Assembly (NCBI RefSeq): GCF_010868145.1
Contig: NZ_JAAGUY010000009.1
Location: 124,001-188,000, forward strand
Origin: Nocardia cyriacigeorgica
Lineage (GTDB): Bacteria > Actinomycetota > Actinomycetes > Mycobacteriales > Mycobacteriaceae
Length of the DNA stretch: 64,000 nt
Reading direction: 5' to 3'
Shown here: positions 1-8,188 of the stretch, piece by piece
Numbering within the stretch: the stretch's first letter is position 1
How the letters are laid out: each line of letters opens with the position of its first letter
Notes under the pieces: model-generated
Databases searched by the model: none
Told to the model about the DNA's origin: nothing
Seen by the model: only the letters and a program-made list of their open reading frames with translations
Program-made: the position numbers and the translations under genes

Positions 1-701
1 AGTTCGCGCTCGCCTGGGGCCGGAAATCGGGTGCGCGGTTGACCGCGCTGGCCTCGTCGATGCCGATCGATACGATGCTCGGTGCCCAGTTGGGCGAGGT
101 CGCCACCGCAGGCTCGGTGGACGCCTCGCCTGCGATGAACCTAAGCGCGCCTGGCCCTCGCCTGATCGATCGGTTGGAGTTGACCGGGTCGCCCCGCATG
201 CTGGCTCGGGTGGCGGAGACGCCCGACGACGAGATTCACGCTCGCTGCGTCGATCTGGCGATCGACGCCCATCAGCGCCTTGCGCGAGCCGGCATGAACA
301 GCAGCGACGCACTCGGTGTGCCCGCTCTGCGCGAACGGATCCTGCCTGCGATTCGCCAGGGACGCGACATACCGGACCAATCCTGGGACGAGCTGCGCGA
401 TCTGGACGACCTGCTGGCGGTCTCGATGGTGTCGCGCCGGTTCGACGCGACGCGAGTCGCCCTGGGGGAGCTGCGATCCGACCAACCCGGAGCGGATGCC
501 TCGGCTTTGCGTGCCATGGTGTTCGAACGGCGATGCGATGAACTGGTGTTGCTGCTCAACGGCGAGCCGACGCGGCAGCGGCTGCGTGATGCGATGTACG
601 CGCACGCGCAGATCGCGGGGCATTCGGCGCTGGCCGAACCGGCCGCGGGTAGCGCACGGCCCGCTCGTCGGCCGACGGTAAGCGCGCCAAGGGTTTCCTG
701 A
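1..701 (+). CDS. EspC-like ESX-associated protein, C-terminal part (truncated by window edge)
   Basis: The frame is open from base 3 back to the window edge, so the real start lies upstream. The visible ~230 residues align by eye along their whole length with the C-terminal third of the next gene: both have an AWG..A..LTAL/SALVSS segment, a conserved CV(D/E)LAIDAH helix, a VRERIL stretch, a W(D/W)(D/E)LRD.DDLLA segment, a MVFERRC(D/N)ELVLLL.GEPTR block and a final LRDA.YAH. A short basic Pro/Ala tail follows. The pair is therefore a tandem duplication at the head of the ESX locus. Function is unknown; an ESX substrate or secretion accessory is inferred from the neighbour, which carries an EspC-like N-terminus and a secretion-type motif. 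Confidence 0.8.
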   Translation, partial: FALAWGRKSGARLTALASSMPIDTMLGAQLGEVATAGSVDASPAMNLSAPGPRLIDRLELTGSPRMLARVAETPDDEIHARCVDLAIDAHQRLARAGMNSSDALGVPALRERILPAIRQGRDIPDQSWDELRDLDDLLAVSMVSRRFDATRVALGELRSDQPGADASALRAMVFERRCDELVLLLNGEPTRQRLRDAMYAHAQIAGHSALAEPAAGSARPARRPTVSAPRVS

Positions 702-715
702 AGGCTGTCGGCAGG

Positions 716-731
716 TTCCCAATGACGGGAA
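716..731. promoter_or_regulatory. Dyad A inverted repeat, TTCCC-AATGAC-GGGAA
   Basis: A perfect 5-6-5 dyad in the 75-bp gap between the two EspC-like genes, ending 46 bp before the GTG of the second. The same 5-6-5 dyad recurs before other ESX genes, pknG and whiB in this window. Probable protein-binding site; regulator unknown. Confidence 0.6.
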
Positions 732-776
732 GCCGGAACAATGAAACGGTCGGTGGTGTGGAAGGAGTGATCGAGC

Positions 777-2801
777 GTGCCGGAAAAGCTGGATCTCGAC
801 CCCGCGGTGTTGCGCCAACTCGCGGACCAGCACGAGCAGGTCGCTCGGGACACTCGGAAGTGGGCCGAACAGCCCACGGACTGGCTCGCAGACTTCCCTC
901 GTACCTACGGGTCCATCGCTGATCCGGTCTATCATGCGCTGCGCGACTACTACCAGGCCAGGCAGGACGCGGGCGAAGCTCTCGCCCTTGATCACGAAAC
1001 GACCGCGAAGAACCTGCGCGCGTCCGCGGACAACTACGAATACAACGACCAAGAGGGTGCTGCGGCAGTGCGTCGCGGCGGTGACGAGGTCGAGAATCCG
1101 ACCGGAGGTGGTACGCAGCCCGCGCCATCGTCGCCTCCGCCTTCCACCGGAGGAACGGCGCCGGATGGACCGTCCGGCGGCCGTGGTCCCGACGGTCCGG
1201 CACCGGACGACGTGCGGCCCGATCCGGACGGCACGGCCACCACGCCGCAGCCGGAGCAGACGCTCCCCGGCGGTACGGCCCCCGATCAGCCGATCGCGGA
1301 AGGCCAGACACCGACCCCGGGTGGGCCCACTACCGGTGCACCCGCCGGAGCCGACACCGGCGCCGGCGCGCAAACGCCGACCACCGGTGCCGCACCGCAT
1401 ATTCCGGCGGCCGCAGCGACCGACACATCGGCCGGCTCCACCAACACGCCCACCGGTGCGCCCGCCGGCGCGTCGGCTGGTTCGCCTACCGGGGGAGTCC
1501 CGCCGGTCACCGCGATGCCGGGCGCAGGCGTCGGGCCTCTCGCGGGCGGGATGGACGACCGCAGTGCGACCGCGCCACCGTCACAAACCGGCGGCCGCTC
1601 CGAAGCGGCGCCCATGGGCGTGCCGATGCCGACACCGTTCGCCGCCGCGGTCGCCAACGCCAAGGACAAGGCCGCCGAACCAGCCCACGTGGTCGGCGAT
1701 CAGGTCGACGAGGATCTGGTGATCGCCCGCACCCTGCTGCAGGCGGTGCTCGCGGCAGCCGACTCCTCCGTGATCGGCCTGTCCTGGGCAGTGTCGGTGA
1801 TGCGGGGCCCGGCAGGAGCCGGGGTGTTCATCACCACCAACGAAGGGCGCGGCTGGATGCCGGCCGGAATGTTCCTGCCACGCGAGGTGTCCTCGCCGTG
1901 GGTGTGGGACGAATTGCTCGGCACCGACGGAAACGCAGGCTCACCGTGGGAAGGCGTCTCCGACCCGGCCCGCGTACTGGTCGAATTCGGAATGGCCTGG
2001 GGCCAGAAGGCCAACGCGAAACTGTCCGCACTGGTCTCCTCCGGGCCCATCGACCCGGGCCTGCGCGCACAGCTCGGTGATGTGCCGAGCCAAGGGCTCG
2101 TCGGTCCGTCCTATGACCTGGATCTGCGCGAATTCACTCCGGACACCGCCGACCGCCTCGGCCTGTTCGGCTCGCTCAACGCCCTCGAACACGTTGCCGC
2201 GGTTCAGGACAACCAGGTCCCCGGCCGTTGCGTCGAACTGGCCATCGACGCGCACATGAAGCTGGGGCGGTCCGGACCGCCGCCGGTCGAAGCAATGGAA
2301 GTGCGCGGCGTCCGGGAACGGATCCTGGCCGTGGTACAGGCGGGACAACAGGTTCCCGCACCGTGGTGGGACGACCTGCGCGACGCCGACGACCTGCTCG
2401 CGGCCTCCATGCTCTCGCGTCGCGTCGACCCCGGCCGGGTCGGACTCGGCGATCTCCGGGTCGACGACGCGGACTCGTCCTTGCGAGACATGGTGTTCGA
2501 GCGTCGCTGCAATGAGCTGGTGCTGCTGCTGGAGGGCGAGCCGACCCGTCAGGGCTTGCGCGACGCCGTCTATGCGCATGAGCAGATCGTCGAGCACCCG
2601 CTGTTCATGGAGGCTCCGTCGACGGTGTCGACCGCCGATACCGGGCGCGTCGCCCGTCCGGCCACCTCGACCGGAACTGTATCGGCGCCCGGCGTTTCCG
2701 CTGGGCCGCCGGGAGGTGTGTCCGGGCCGCCTCCCGGGGCTGTGGCCGGGCCGCCCCCCGTCGCGCCGCCGCTTTCGAGGAGTGACCAGGATGGTGCTTG
2801 A
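777..2801 (+). CDS. EspC-like ESX-associated protein with long Pro/Thr linker and C-terminal domain
   Basis: The GTG start follows a GGAG at a usual distance; 674 residues. Residues 1-95 form a WXG100/EspC-like helical hairpin ending in Y87-E-Y-N-D91, which fits the YxxxD/E motif of type VII substrates. Residues ~100-280 are a low-complexity Pro/Gly/Thr/Ala linker. From ~300 a folded domain begins (hydrophobic VIARTLLQAVL..., aromatic GRGWMPAGMFLPREV), followed by the block shared with the truncated gene upstream. A Pro/Gly tail ends the protein. The arrangement recalls mycobacterial ESX-associated proteins encoded near NlpC/P60 genes (Rv0024-0029 type), but that link is from memory. Likely an ESX substrate or adaptor. 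Confidence 0.75.
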   Translation: MPEKLDLDPAVLRQLADQHEQVARDTRKWAEQPTDWLADFPRTYGSIADPVYHALRDYYQARQDAGEALALDHETTAKNLRASADNYEYNDQEGAAAVRRGGDEVENPTGGGTQPAPSSPPPSTGGTAPDGPSGGRGPDGPAPDDVRPDPDGTATTPQPEQTLPGGTAPDQPIAEGQTPTPGGPTTGAPAGADTGAGAQTPTTGAAPHIPAAAATDTSAGSTNTPTGAPAGASAGSPTGGVPPVTAMPGAGVGPLAGGMDDRSATAPPSQTGGRSEAAPMGVPMPTPFAAAVANAKDKAAEPAHVVGDQVDEDLVIARTLLQAVLAAADSSVIGLSWAVSVMRGPAGAGVFITTNEGRGWMPAGMFLPREVSSPWVWDELLGTDGNAGSPWEGVSDPARVLVEFGMAWGQKANAKLSALVSSGPIDPGLRAQLGDVPSQGLVGPSYDLDLREFTPDTADRLGLFGSLNALEHVAAVQDNQVPGRCVELAIDAHMKLGRSGPPPVEAMEVRGVRERILAVVQAGQQVPAPWWDDLRDADDLLAASMLSRRVDPGRVGLGDLRVDDADSSLRDMVFERRCNELVLLLEGEPTRQGLRDAVYAHEQIVEHPLFMEAPSTVSTADTGRVARPATSTGTVSAPGVSAGPPGGVSGPPPGAVAGPPPVAPPLSRSDQDGA

Positions 2802-2939
2802 GCATCCTTCGAGTTCTGATCGCGAGCGCTGGTCCACCTGGACCGTCCGGCTGTGCTCGACAGGAGTGAAGATTTCCGTAGCCGAGTCGATGGGTAGCGG
2901 GCGCGTCGGCGCTTCGGATGCGTGGGATCGGGTGCGCTG
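2802..2939 (+). other. Intergenic spacer without recognised site
   Basis: 138 bp between two same-strand genes. I see no hairpin terminator, no clear promoter and no copy of dyad A, so the next gene may be co-transcribed with the EspC-like gene. Confidence 0.4.
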
Positions 2940-5588
2940 ATGGCCGAGGAACCGAAGACGTACCCGCTGGATGAATACCGGCAGAAACAAGCTTTCGAGA
3001 GTAGCGGACTTATTCCGCCGGAAAAACGGCTGAGTCAGGAAGAGTACATCGCATCGCTCGAACAAAACGAGCCGGATAAAAAAGAGGAACCGAAACCGTC
3101 ACCCGAGAAGTCGGAATCGTCAGGGGGCGCAGGGGAGACATATGTCCAAAATCCTAACGGAAATTACCCTGCAGCTGTAAAATCCTCGAACGAGGGCGAT
3201 GGCGGCGGAGTATCGGGCGGGAAGCCCGATGATGAGGGCGAGCAGGAAAGCGCCCCCAAAAAAGACGAGAAGAAGCTCGATGGTACAGCGCCGATCAGTG
3301 GTGCAGTCGATCCGAAGTTCGACGCTCCCGCCAAGTCGGATATCAAGCTCGACGACGCCACCGGGATGGGCGACAAGTCGAATACCATCGGGGTCGGTAG
3401 CACGCTCGAGCCCGGTCAGGAACTGATATCGGATAACGGGCGGTATTCGCTGCGGTTCGATAAGAATGGGAACCTGGTCTTCGCGGACAACGAGCTCGGT
3501 CAGAAGGTGCTCCAATCGGGCACCATCCGTCCGGGCGATATGACCGGAGCGCGGTTCGACAACGACTCGATCGATGTTATCGGTGGCCATAATATGGCCA
3601 AAGGGGACACAGGCGACGCCGTCTGGTCTCAGGCGTTCAACTTCGATAAGGAGACCGCCGACAAGGTCAAGTATTATCGGATCAACGACGATGGCACCAT
3701 TGTCGCGTTAGCAAAAGATAAGAAGACCATACTCGGCGTCGCCTACAATCTGGGCGATCAGAAGAAGCATTTCATACCCATCGACTTCCCGGTTCCGCCC
3801 GGCGGCCAAGCTGTATTCTATGACACTGTCGAAGCGATGCGCCGAATAATGCAGCTCCAGGTGGATACGCTCGGCTCGGGCAAGCCTTCTGGCGCCCCGG
3901 ATCCGGCGGTGGCTTTGAAGAATGCTGGCCTTCCCGCTGGTAAATTCTCCTCGGAGATGGTGGATCGTTACCAGGGGCTCCGCGAGAAGATTAATGCACT
4001 CAACCGCGCAATGGAAAAGAAGATCGACGAGGTCAAGTTAAAAACTAGCAATATTGCGCAGGATGTGGAAGACGCAAGGAAGTACATCATAAACCGGCAC
4101 GACCGGCTCTCCAACATAATGCAAGCTCCGATGGGTGCCAGTTCCATCCATGAAACTCTGGAGGAATACAAAGCGGGTCGCGTGCAGCGTGAGTTCGACA
4201 AGGACGGCAATGTCACCTCTTTCAAGCTGAGCAAAGAGCTGGAGCAAAAGCTCCTGGATGCGGTCCACGGCGCGTCCATGGATATCTCCAAGCGGATCGA
4301 TCGCGTCAAGGACGACGTCAATAGCGGCAAGCCCGACCCGGACCCGGGCAAAGGTGATCCGAAGGGCGGCAAGAAGGAGCCAGGCGGCGGTTCGCCGACG
4401 CCGCAAGGACCTGGTGGTCCGGGCCCGACTGGTCCGGGACCCAACGGTCAAGGGCCGGGCCCCGGCCCGACCCCGACGGGTCCGGGTCCCAACCAGGACT
4501 GGAGCAATACCTACAAGGACCTGCCCCTCGGCTCCAACACTCCTGGAGGCTCGACTGGCCCCGGTGCCACCAATCCGGAATTGGCGAAGTTCTTCAGCGA
4601 CCTCGCCAAGGATGTGCAGAACATCGCTTCCGGCGGTGGAGCCGACGGCGGCGGCGGTGGCGGCGGAACAGGCGACGGGTCCGGCGGCGGTGGTACGGGT
4701 TCACCGGGTGGCGGGTCATCAGGTGGGCAGCAGAACCCGGGCGGCCAGCAGCCAGGCGGTGTCGGCCAGCAGCCGCAACAACCTGGCCAGCAGCAGGGCG
4801 GCGGTGGCGGGATGAATCTCGGATTGCCGTTGATGATGATGATCGGTACATTGCCGCAGGTCATCGGGCAAGCGGCGCAGATGATGATGGCGCAGCGGGC
4901 CGAGGCCCAGCAGCAAGAGCGTTACGAGGAAGAGCGCAGGCGTGAGGACGAACAGCGCCGGCGCGACGATGAGGACCGTCGGGCAGAGGAAAGTGGATCG
5001 GTCGCGCAGGCATCGGCCGGTGGCGCTCCACCCGGCGATGCCGCACCCGGGGTCGCTACTGCCTCGTACGGGCCTGGTGCGCCGCCGCCCGTCATCACAC
5101 CTGGCGGTATGACCGACGCCCCCCTGCCGGATGGCTCGACGCAGAAGGTCTCCTCGGTTGTCGCCCAAGCGCTGAACAAGGAGACCTACAACGACAACGG
5201 TAGCGACGCGCGCGCGGCGTATGCCGGGACGACCGCGCAGCAGACCCCTAGCAGTCCGTGGGTTGCGGTCGACCCGAACAGCACCGACCCCAACAACCGC
5301 TTGCGCACCGGTGACGTGATCCAGTGGGAGAATCGCACGGCTCTGGTCGTGATCAACGATGCGGGTCTGAATGTCATGCTCAACGGGCAACTCGTGCAGT
5401 TGGATCCACACAACCCACCGGATGATGGGCACGGCCCGTTCGGCAAGTTCCAGGGCTTCTTCCATCCCAGCGGAATCGACAAGGCCAATGGCGACCTGAT
5501 GGCCTCAGGTCCGCCCACCGTGGACGCCTCGCCGGGGACCGGAGGGCCGGCAGCGCCGAAACCGATTCGCCCACAGGTCTACACCTGA
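2940..5588 (+). CDS. Large multidomain ESX-associated protein (lectin-like, coiled coil, Gly-rich)
   Basis: ATG 2940 gives 882 residues; GTG 2922 is an in-frame alternative. Residues 1-140 are acidic and lysine-rich, probably disordered. Residues ~155-200 read L.PGQ.LISDNGRYSLRFDKN followed by GNLVF, the pattern of a bulb-type lectin strand repeat, and a second YYRINDDGTIVAL repeat lies near 245-260. Residues ~315-460 are a charged helical/coiled-coil region. Then come Gly/Pro and Gly/Gln low-complexity stretches, a methionine-rich hydrophobic patch (GLPLMMMIGTLP...) with an Arg/Glu helix at ~625-690, and a compact C-terminal domain (~740-850, WVAVDP...GDVIQWENRTALVV). The 5' half uses more A/T-ending codons than its neighbours. 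No signal peptide. Its position suggests a substrate or surface-delivered partner of the ESX machine; no exact family assigned. Confidence 0.65.
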   Translation: MAEEPKTYPLDEYRQKQAFESSGLIPPEKRLSQEEYIASLEQNEPDKKEEPKPSPEKSESSGGAGETYVQNPNGNYPAAVKSSNEGDGGGVSGGKPDDEGEQESAPKKDEKKLDGTAPISGAVDPKFDAPAKSDIKLDDATGMGDKSNTIGVGSTLEPGQELISDNGRYSLRFDKNGNLVFADNELGQKVLQSGTIRPGDMTGARFDNDSIDVIGGHNMAKGDTGDAVWSQAFNFDKETADKVKYYRINDDGTIVALAKDKKTILGVAYNLGDQKKHFIPIDFPVPPGGQAVFYDTVEAMRRIMQLQVDTLGSGKPSGAPDPAVALKNAGLPAGKFSSEMVDRYQGLREKINALNRAMEKKIDEVKLKTSNIAQDVEDARKYIINRHDRLSNIMQAPMGASSIHETLEEYKAGRVQREFDKDGNVTSFKLSKELEQKLLDAVHGASMDISKRIDRVKDDVNSGKPDPDPGKGDPKGGKKEPGGGSPTPQGPGGPGPTGPGPNGQGPGPGPTPTGPGPNQDWSNTYKDLPLGSNTPGGSTGPGATNPELAKFFSDLAKDVQNIASGGGADGGGGGGGTGDGSGGGGTGSPGGGSSGGQQNPGGQQPGGVGQQPQQPGQQQGGGGGMNLGLPLMMMIGTLPQVIGQAAQMMMAQRAEAQQQERYEEERRREDEQRRRDDEDRRAEESGSVAQASAGGAPPGDAAPGVATASYGPGAPPPVITPGGMTDAPLPDGSTQKVSSVVAQALNKETYNDNGSDARAAYAGTTAQQTPSSPWVAVDPNSTDPNNRLRTGDVIQWENRTALVVINDAGLNVMLNGQLVQLDPHNPPDDGHGPFGKFQGFFHPSGIDKANGDLMASGPPTVDASPGTGGPAAPKPIRPQVYT

Positions 5589-5615
5589 TTCGAGAAGGTC
5601 TACACCTGATTCGAG
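5575..5615 (+). repeat. Tandem 20-bp duplication across the stop codon
   Basis: The sequence AGGTCTACACCTGATTCGAG occurs twice at a 21-bp period (5575-5594 and 5596-5615). The first copy holds the gene's last codons and TGA stop; the second sits just downstream. It looks like a recent slippage duplication and leaves the reading frame end unchanged. Confidence 0.85.
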
Positions 5616-5622
5616 CCTCACA

Positions 5623-5662
5623 CGAAACGGCCGGGATGCGGAACCGCATCCCGACCGTTTCG
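5623..5662. terminator. Bidirectional hairpin between convergent genes
   Basis: CGAAACGG and GGGATGCGG pair with CCGCATCCC and CCGTTTCG around a 2-nt loop, with one small internal mismatch (CC/GA). It lies between a rightward gene ending at 5588 and a leftward gene ending at 5680, so it can serve both. Confidence 0.85.
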
Positions 5663-5679
5663 GCATATCAACGGAGATT

Positions 5680-6930
5680 TCAGGCGGTGGCCTGGGGAGT
5701 TTCCTTCGGCTTCTGGTCCTCCGGCTTGGCCGGTTCTCCAGTGGGTTTGTTCGGGTCGTTGCCCGCCGCAGCGCCCTCGGTCGGCTTGGCACCTTCGGTC
5801 GGGTTGTTCGGATCGCCGGGCGCGGCGTTCTGCCCCTCGGCTGGCTTCCCTTCGCCCGGTGGCGGTGGAGGTGGCCCCCCGCCTTCGGCCTTCTTGTCTT
5901 CGGCTTGCTTATCGCCCTCACCATTGAACAATTCGGTGAGCATGGGCAGCATGGGGATCAGCGAGATCGGGATCATGCCGAGCATCGGCAGCATCGACAG
6001 CAGCCCACCGAGGCCGCCGTCACCACCGCCGCCGGCTTGTCCGCCGCCACCACCCTGCTGACCACCGCCGGGGATGCCGCCTCCGCCACCACCGCCATTG
6101 CCACCACCGTGGGCGATGTCCCAGTTGTGGTCTGCCGCCTCGACGATCTTCTTGCAAATTTTCAGTAAGGCGTCGCCGACCAATCTCAGCAGAGTGAGAT
6201 CTTGCGAGGCCGTGAGTTTTCCGGAGACGAGCGAATATGGCGCCATGTCCGATTTGAGCTGCATGACGATGGTTTTGATCGCGGCCAGGTTCTTGGACTT
6301 GTCGTCGGCCATGAGCTTCGAGGTCTGCTTGACCTTGTCATCCATGGCGAGCAGCGAGTCCTTTGTTTGCTGCGTCTTGCCGATGACCTTGGTATAGATT
6401 TCGGTGAGTTCGCCGTTGCCGATGCCCTCGGCCTTGACATTCTTCAACAGGGCGGCGACTTCGGGTGGCGGCATCACTGTCTGCTCGCGCCCCAAGAGAT
6501 CGACAGCGACCCGGATGGTCTTCTCGGCCTTTTTGATCAGAAGCTTCGTCTTCGATGAGGCCCCCGGCGGGGGGTCGAGCCGCATCCAGTCGCCGCTACC
6601 GCCGTCGGTCGGGCGCGTGCCCGGGTTCTTCGCCGAAATCGGGACGACCGCGCCAGGGTCTTTGACATCGCCTCTGCTTGCGGCAGCCTCGGCGGGCTTT
6701 TCCATCGTGGGATCGGTGGGGCGAGCGGTCGGACTCTGTGATCCATCTCGGGTGATGGCGGCGGCTTCCGCAGGTATCGCCTGTACGCGCGTGGCATCAA
6801 TGTTCGTGGGTTCAGCTTGCGCCTGCGCGGTATCCTGAGCGCCTGCGTCTACTACAGCCGCCCTCACTGGGCTCGCGGCTGTTGCCTCTCGCTCTTGTTC
6901 GACTTCGGTGTCCGCCAAACCTGTCGCCAT
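5680..6930 (-). CDS. Gly/Pro-rich ESX-associated protein with helical core
   Basis: 416 residues from ATG 6930; an in-frame ATG at 6951 would add seven. Neither has an ideal Shine-Dalgarno. Residues 1-110 are Ala/Thr/Pro-rich. Residues ~120-260 are a predicted helical domain rich in Lys/Asp/Leu (TKLLIKKAEKTIRVAVDLLG... KSDMAPYSLVSGKLTASQDLTLLRLVGDALLKICKK). A Gly/Gln-rich stretch precedes a hydrophobic Met/Leu/Pro segment (LLSMLPMLGMIPISLIPML), then an acidic Pro/Gly tail. The layout (helical core, glycine run, Met-rich hydrophobic patch, disordered tail) matches the gene convergent to it, suggesting related or cooperating proteins. No signal peptide. It shares a short upstream region with the divergent NlpC/P60 gene and dyad A at 6976. 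Function unknown. Confidence 0.6.
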   Translation of the reverse strand: MATGLADTEVEQEREATAASPVRAAVVDAGAQDTAQAQAEPTNIDATRVQAIPAEAAAITRDGSQSPTARPTDPTMEKPAEAAASRGDVKDPGAVVPISAKNPGTRPTDGGSGDWMRLDPPPGASSKTKLLIKKAEKTIRVAVDLLGREQTVMPPPEVAALLKNVKAEGIGNGELTEIYTKVIGKTQQTKDSLLAMDDKVKQTSKLMADDKSKNLAAIKTIVMQLKSDMAPYSLVSGKLTASQDLTLLRLVGDALLKICKKIVEAADHNWDIAHGGGNGGGGGGGIPGGGQQGGGGGQAGGGGDGGLGGLLSMLPMLGMIPISLIPMLPMLTELFNGEGDKQAEDKKAEGGGPPPPPPGEGKPAEGQNAAPGDPNNPTEGAKPTEGAAAGNDPNKPTGEPAKPEDQKPKETPQATA

Positions 6931-6975
6931 CCTATCGACACCGCCTCCCATTTATCCGTCACCCATTGTCTTGCC

Positions 6976-6991
6976 TTCCCGATGCTGGGAA
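6976..6991. promoter_or_regulatory. Dyad A inverted repeat, TTCCC-GATGCT-GGGAA
   Basis: Perfect dyad between the divergent glycine-rich gene and the NlpC/P60 gene. It lies 46 bp from the ATG at 6930 and 42 bp from the GTG at 7033, similar to the spacing before the EspC-like gene and whiB, so it could control both directions. Confidence 0.6.
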
Positions 6992-7032
6992 GGATGTCAA
7001 CGCCTACCGCGTCCCAGGGTTGGGAAGATGGT

Positions 7033-8085
7033 GTGCCGGGCGGTCGGGACAATGACGGGTGGATCAGAGAGGCGGTCGATGATGCGCGAGAGTGGATCGG
7101 TCGGATGGCGCCGGCACTGACAACGGACGTCGATGGTGTCCTGCGGTCCATGATGGGCCTGTATGGCGCAGGTCAGCCGACGGCCAGTGCGGCCGCGGCC
7201 GCCGCGCAGGCAGTTGCCGCCGACAACGAAGGGCGAGGCGGCCAGATGATGGCGCGGCTGGCCGAGGCGCGCGGCCGACATACCTCGGCGGTCGAAGCGC
7301 AGGCCGGCAAAGATGGTTTCGTCGGTAAAGCCACCGCGTCTACCGGCGACGGCACGGTGGCAGGCCGCAAGTCGCTCGACACCCAGATCGCCGAATTCCA
7401 GGCGCGTGCACGGGCGCTCAGTAGCATCGGCGACGCGCGCTTCGCCGGACCTGCGCTGCTCGACTCCGCGAACACCGCGATCTCCAACGCCACCAAGCAG
7501 GTCAACAACGATCTCGATTCGGCACGACGGCAGGCCGCACAGATCGTGCCACCTCAGGTGCCCCAGCGGCGCGTGCGGCGGATGGTCGGCAGGCGCGGGC
7601 GCGGCGGCGGCCGAGCGCTACGGGCCAGCCGCGGCGGGGGCCGGGCGCAGCGAGGCGGGCGAAACGGCCTTCGCCCTATCGGCAAACCCGTGCCATCGGA
7701 TGGCACTGCGGGCGGACGGGCCGTGAGCGCGGCGAGCAACTGGTTGGGTGCGCCCTATGTCTGGGGCGGAGGAGGTTCGGGCGGTCCGACGGGCGGCGGC
7801 TTCGACTGTTCCGGATTGACGCAGTACGCGGTGGCCCAAGCCACCAATGGTGAGGTTCAGTTGCCGCGAACGACCTATGACCAGATCAATAGCGGCGTTC
7901 GCGTGCATCCCTCCGACGTGCGACCCGGCGACCTGATATTCCCCATGTCCTCGTTCAGTGGCAGAGGGCCGGAACATGTTCAGCTCGCGGCCGGTCACGG
8001 CATGGTGATCGAAGCACCCACGTTCGGGCAGACGGTCACTTTCTCGCAGATGGACAGCGATGTGGTGGTAGTGCGAGTGATGTGA
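7033..8085 (+). CDS. NlpC/P60 peptidoglycan endopeptidase, ESX-associated
   Basis: GTG 7033 is preferred because GGGAAG lies 5 nt before it; ATG 6994 and 6982 are in-frame alternatives, but they overlap or touch dyad A. With GTG 7033 the protein is 350 residues. Residues 1-170 are a helical, Ala/Gln-rich domain like that of mycobacterial ESX-linked P60 proteins; residues ~175-215 are Arg/Gly-rich. The C-terminal ~120 residues are the cysteine peptidase: nucleophile Cys259 in FDCSGLTQYA and the likely catalytic His315 in PEHVQLAAGHGMV. The family cleaves stem-peptide bonds in peptidoglycan. There is no Sec signal, so export through the adjacent ESX system and local wall remodelling are inferred. 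Confidence 0.8.
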   Translation: MPGGRDNDGWIREAVDDAREWIGRMAPALTTDVDGVLRSMMGLYGAGQPTASAAAAAAQAVAADNEGRGGQMMARLAEARGRHTSAVEAQAGKDGFVGKATASTGDGTVAGRKSLDTQIAEFQARARALSSIGDARFAGPALLDSANTAISNATKQVNNDLDSARRQAAQIVPPQVPQRRVRRMVGRRGRGGGRALRASRGGGRAQRGGRNGLRPIGKPVPSDGTAGGRAVSAASNWLGAPYVWGGGGSGGPTGGGFDCSGLTQYAVAQATNGEVQLPRTTYDQINSGVRVHPSDVRPGDLIFPMSSFSGRGPEHVQLAAGHGMVIEAPTFGQTVTFSQMDSDVVVVRVM

Positions 8086-8099
8086 TCGATCCGTCAGTA

Positions 8100-8115
8100 T
8101 TCCCAAGTTTGGGGA
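8100..8115. promoter_or_regulatory. Dyad A inverted repeat, TTCCC-AAGTTT-GGGGA
   Basis: One base off the perfect dyad. It lies in the 103-bp gap before eccA, 74 bp from its GTG, where a promoter for the core ESX operon is expected. Confidence 0.5.
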
Positions 8116-8188
8116 TTGCGGTGGGCTTGGTCGAGGCTTCCGATCGCTAACCTCCAAGGAAGGCGATGTCGGCGGAAGGGAAGTCCGA

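Noticed and set aside
8130..8160. CTAACCT before eccA as half of an IdeR/DtxR iron box
   Set aside because: Only the right half fits TTAGG..AGGCTAACCTAA; the left half does not.
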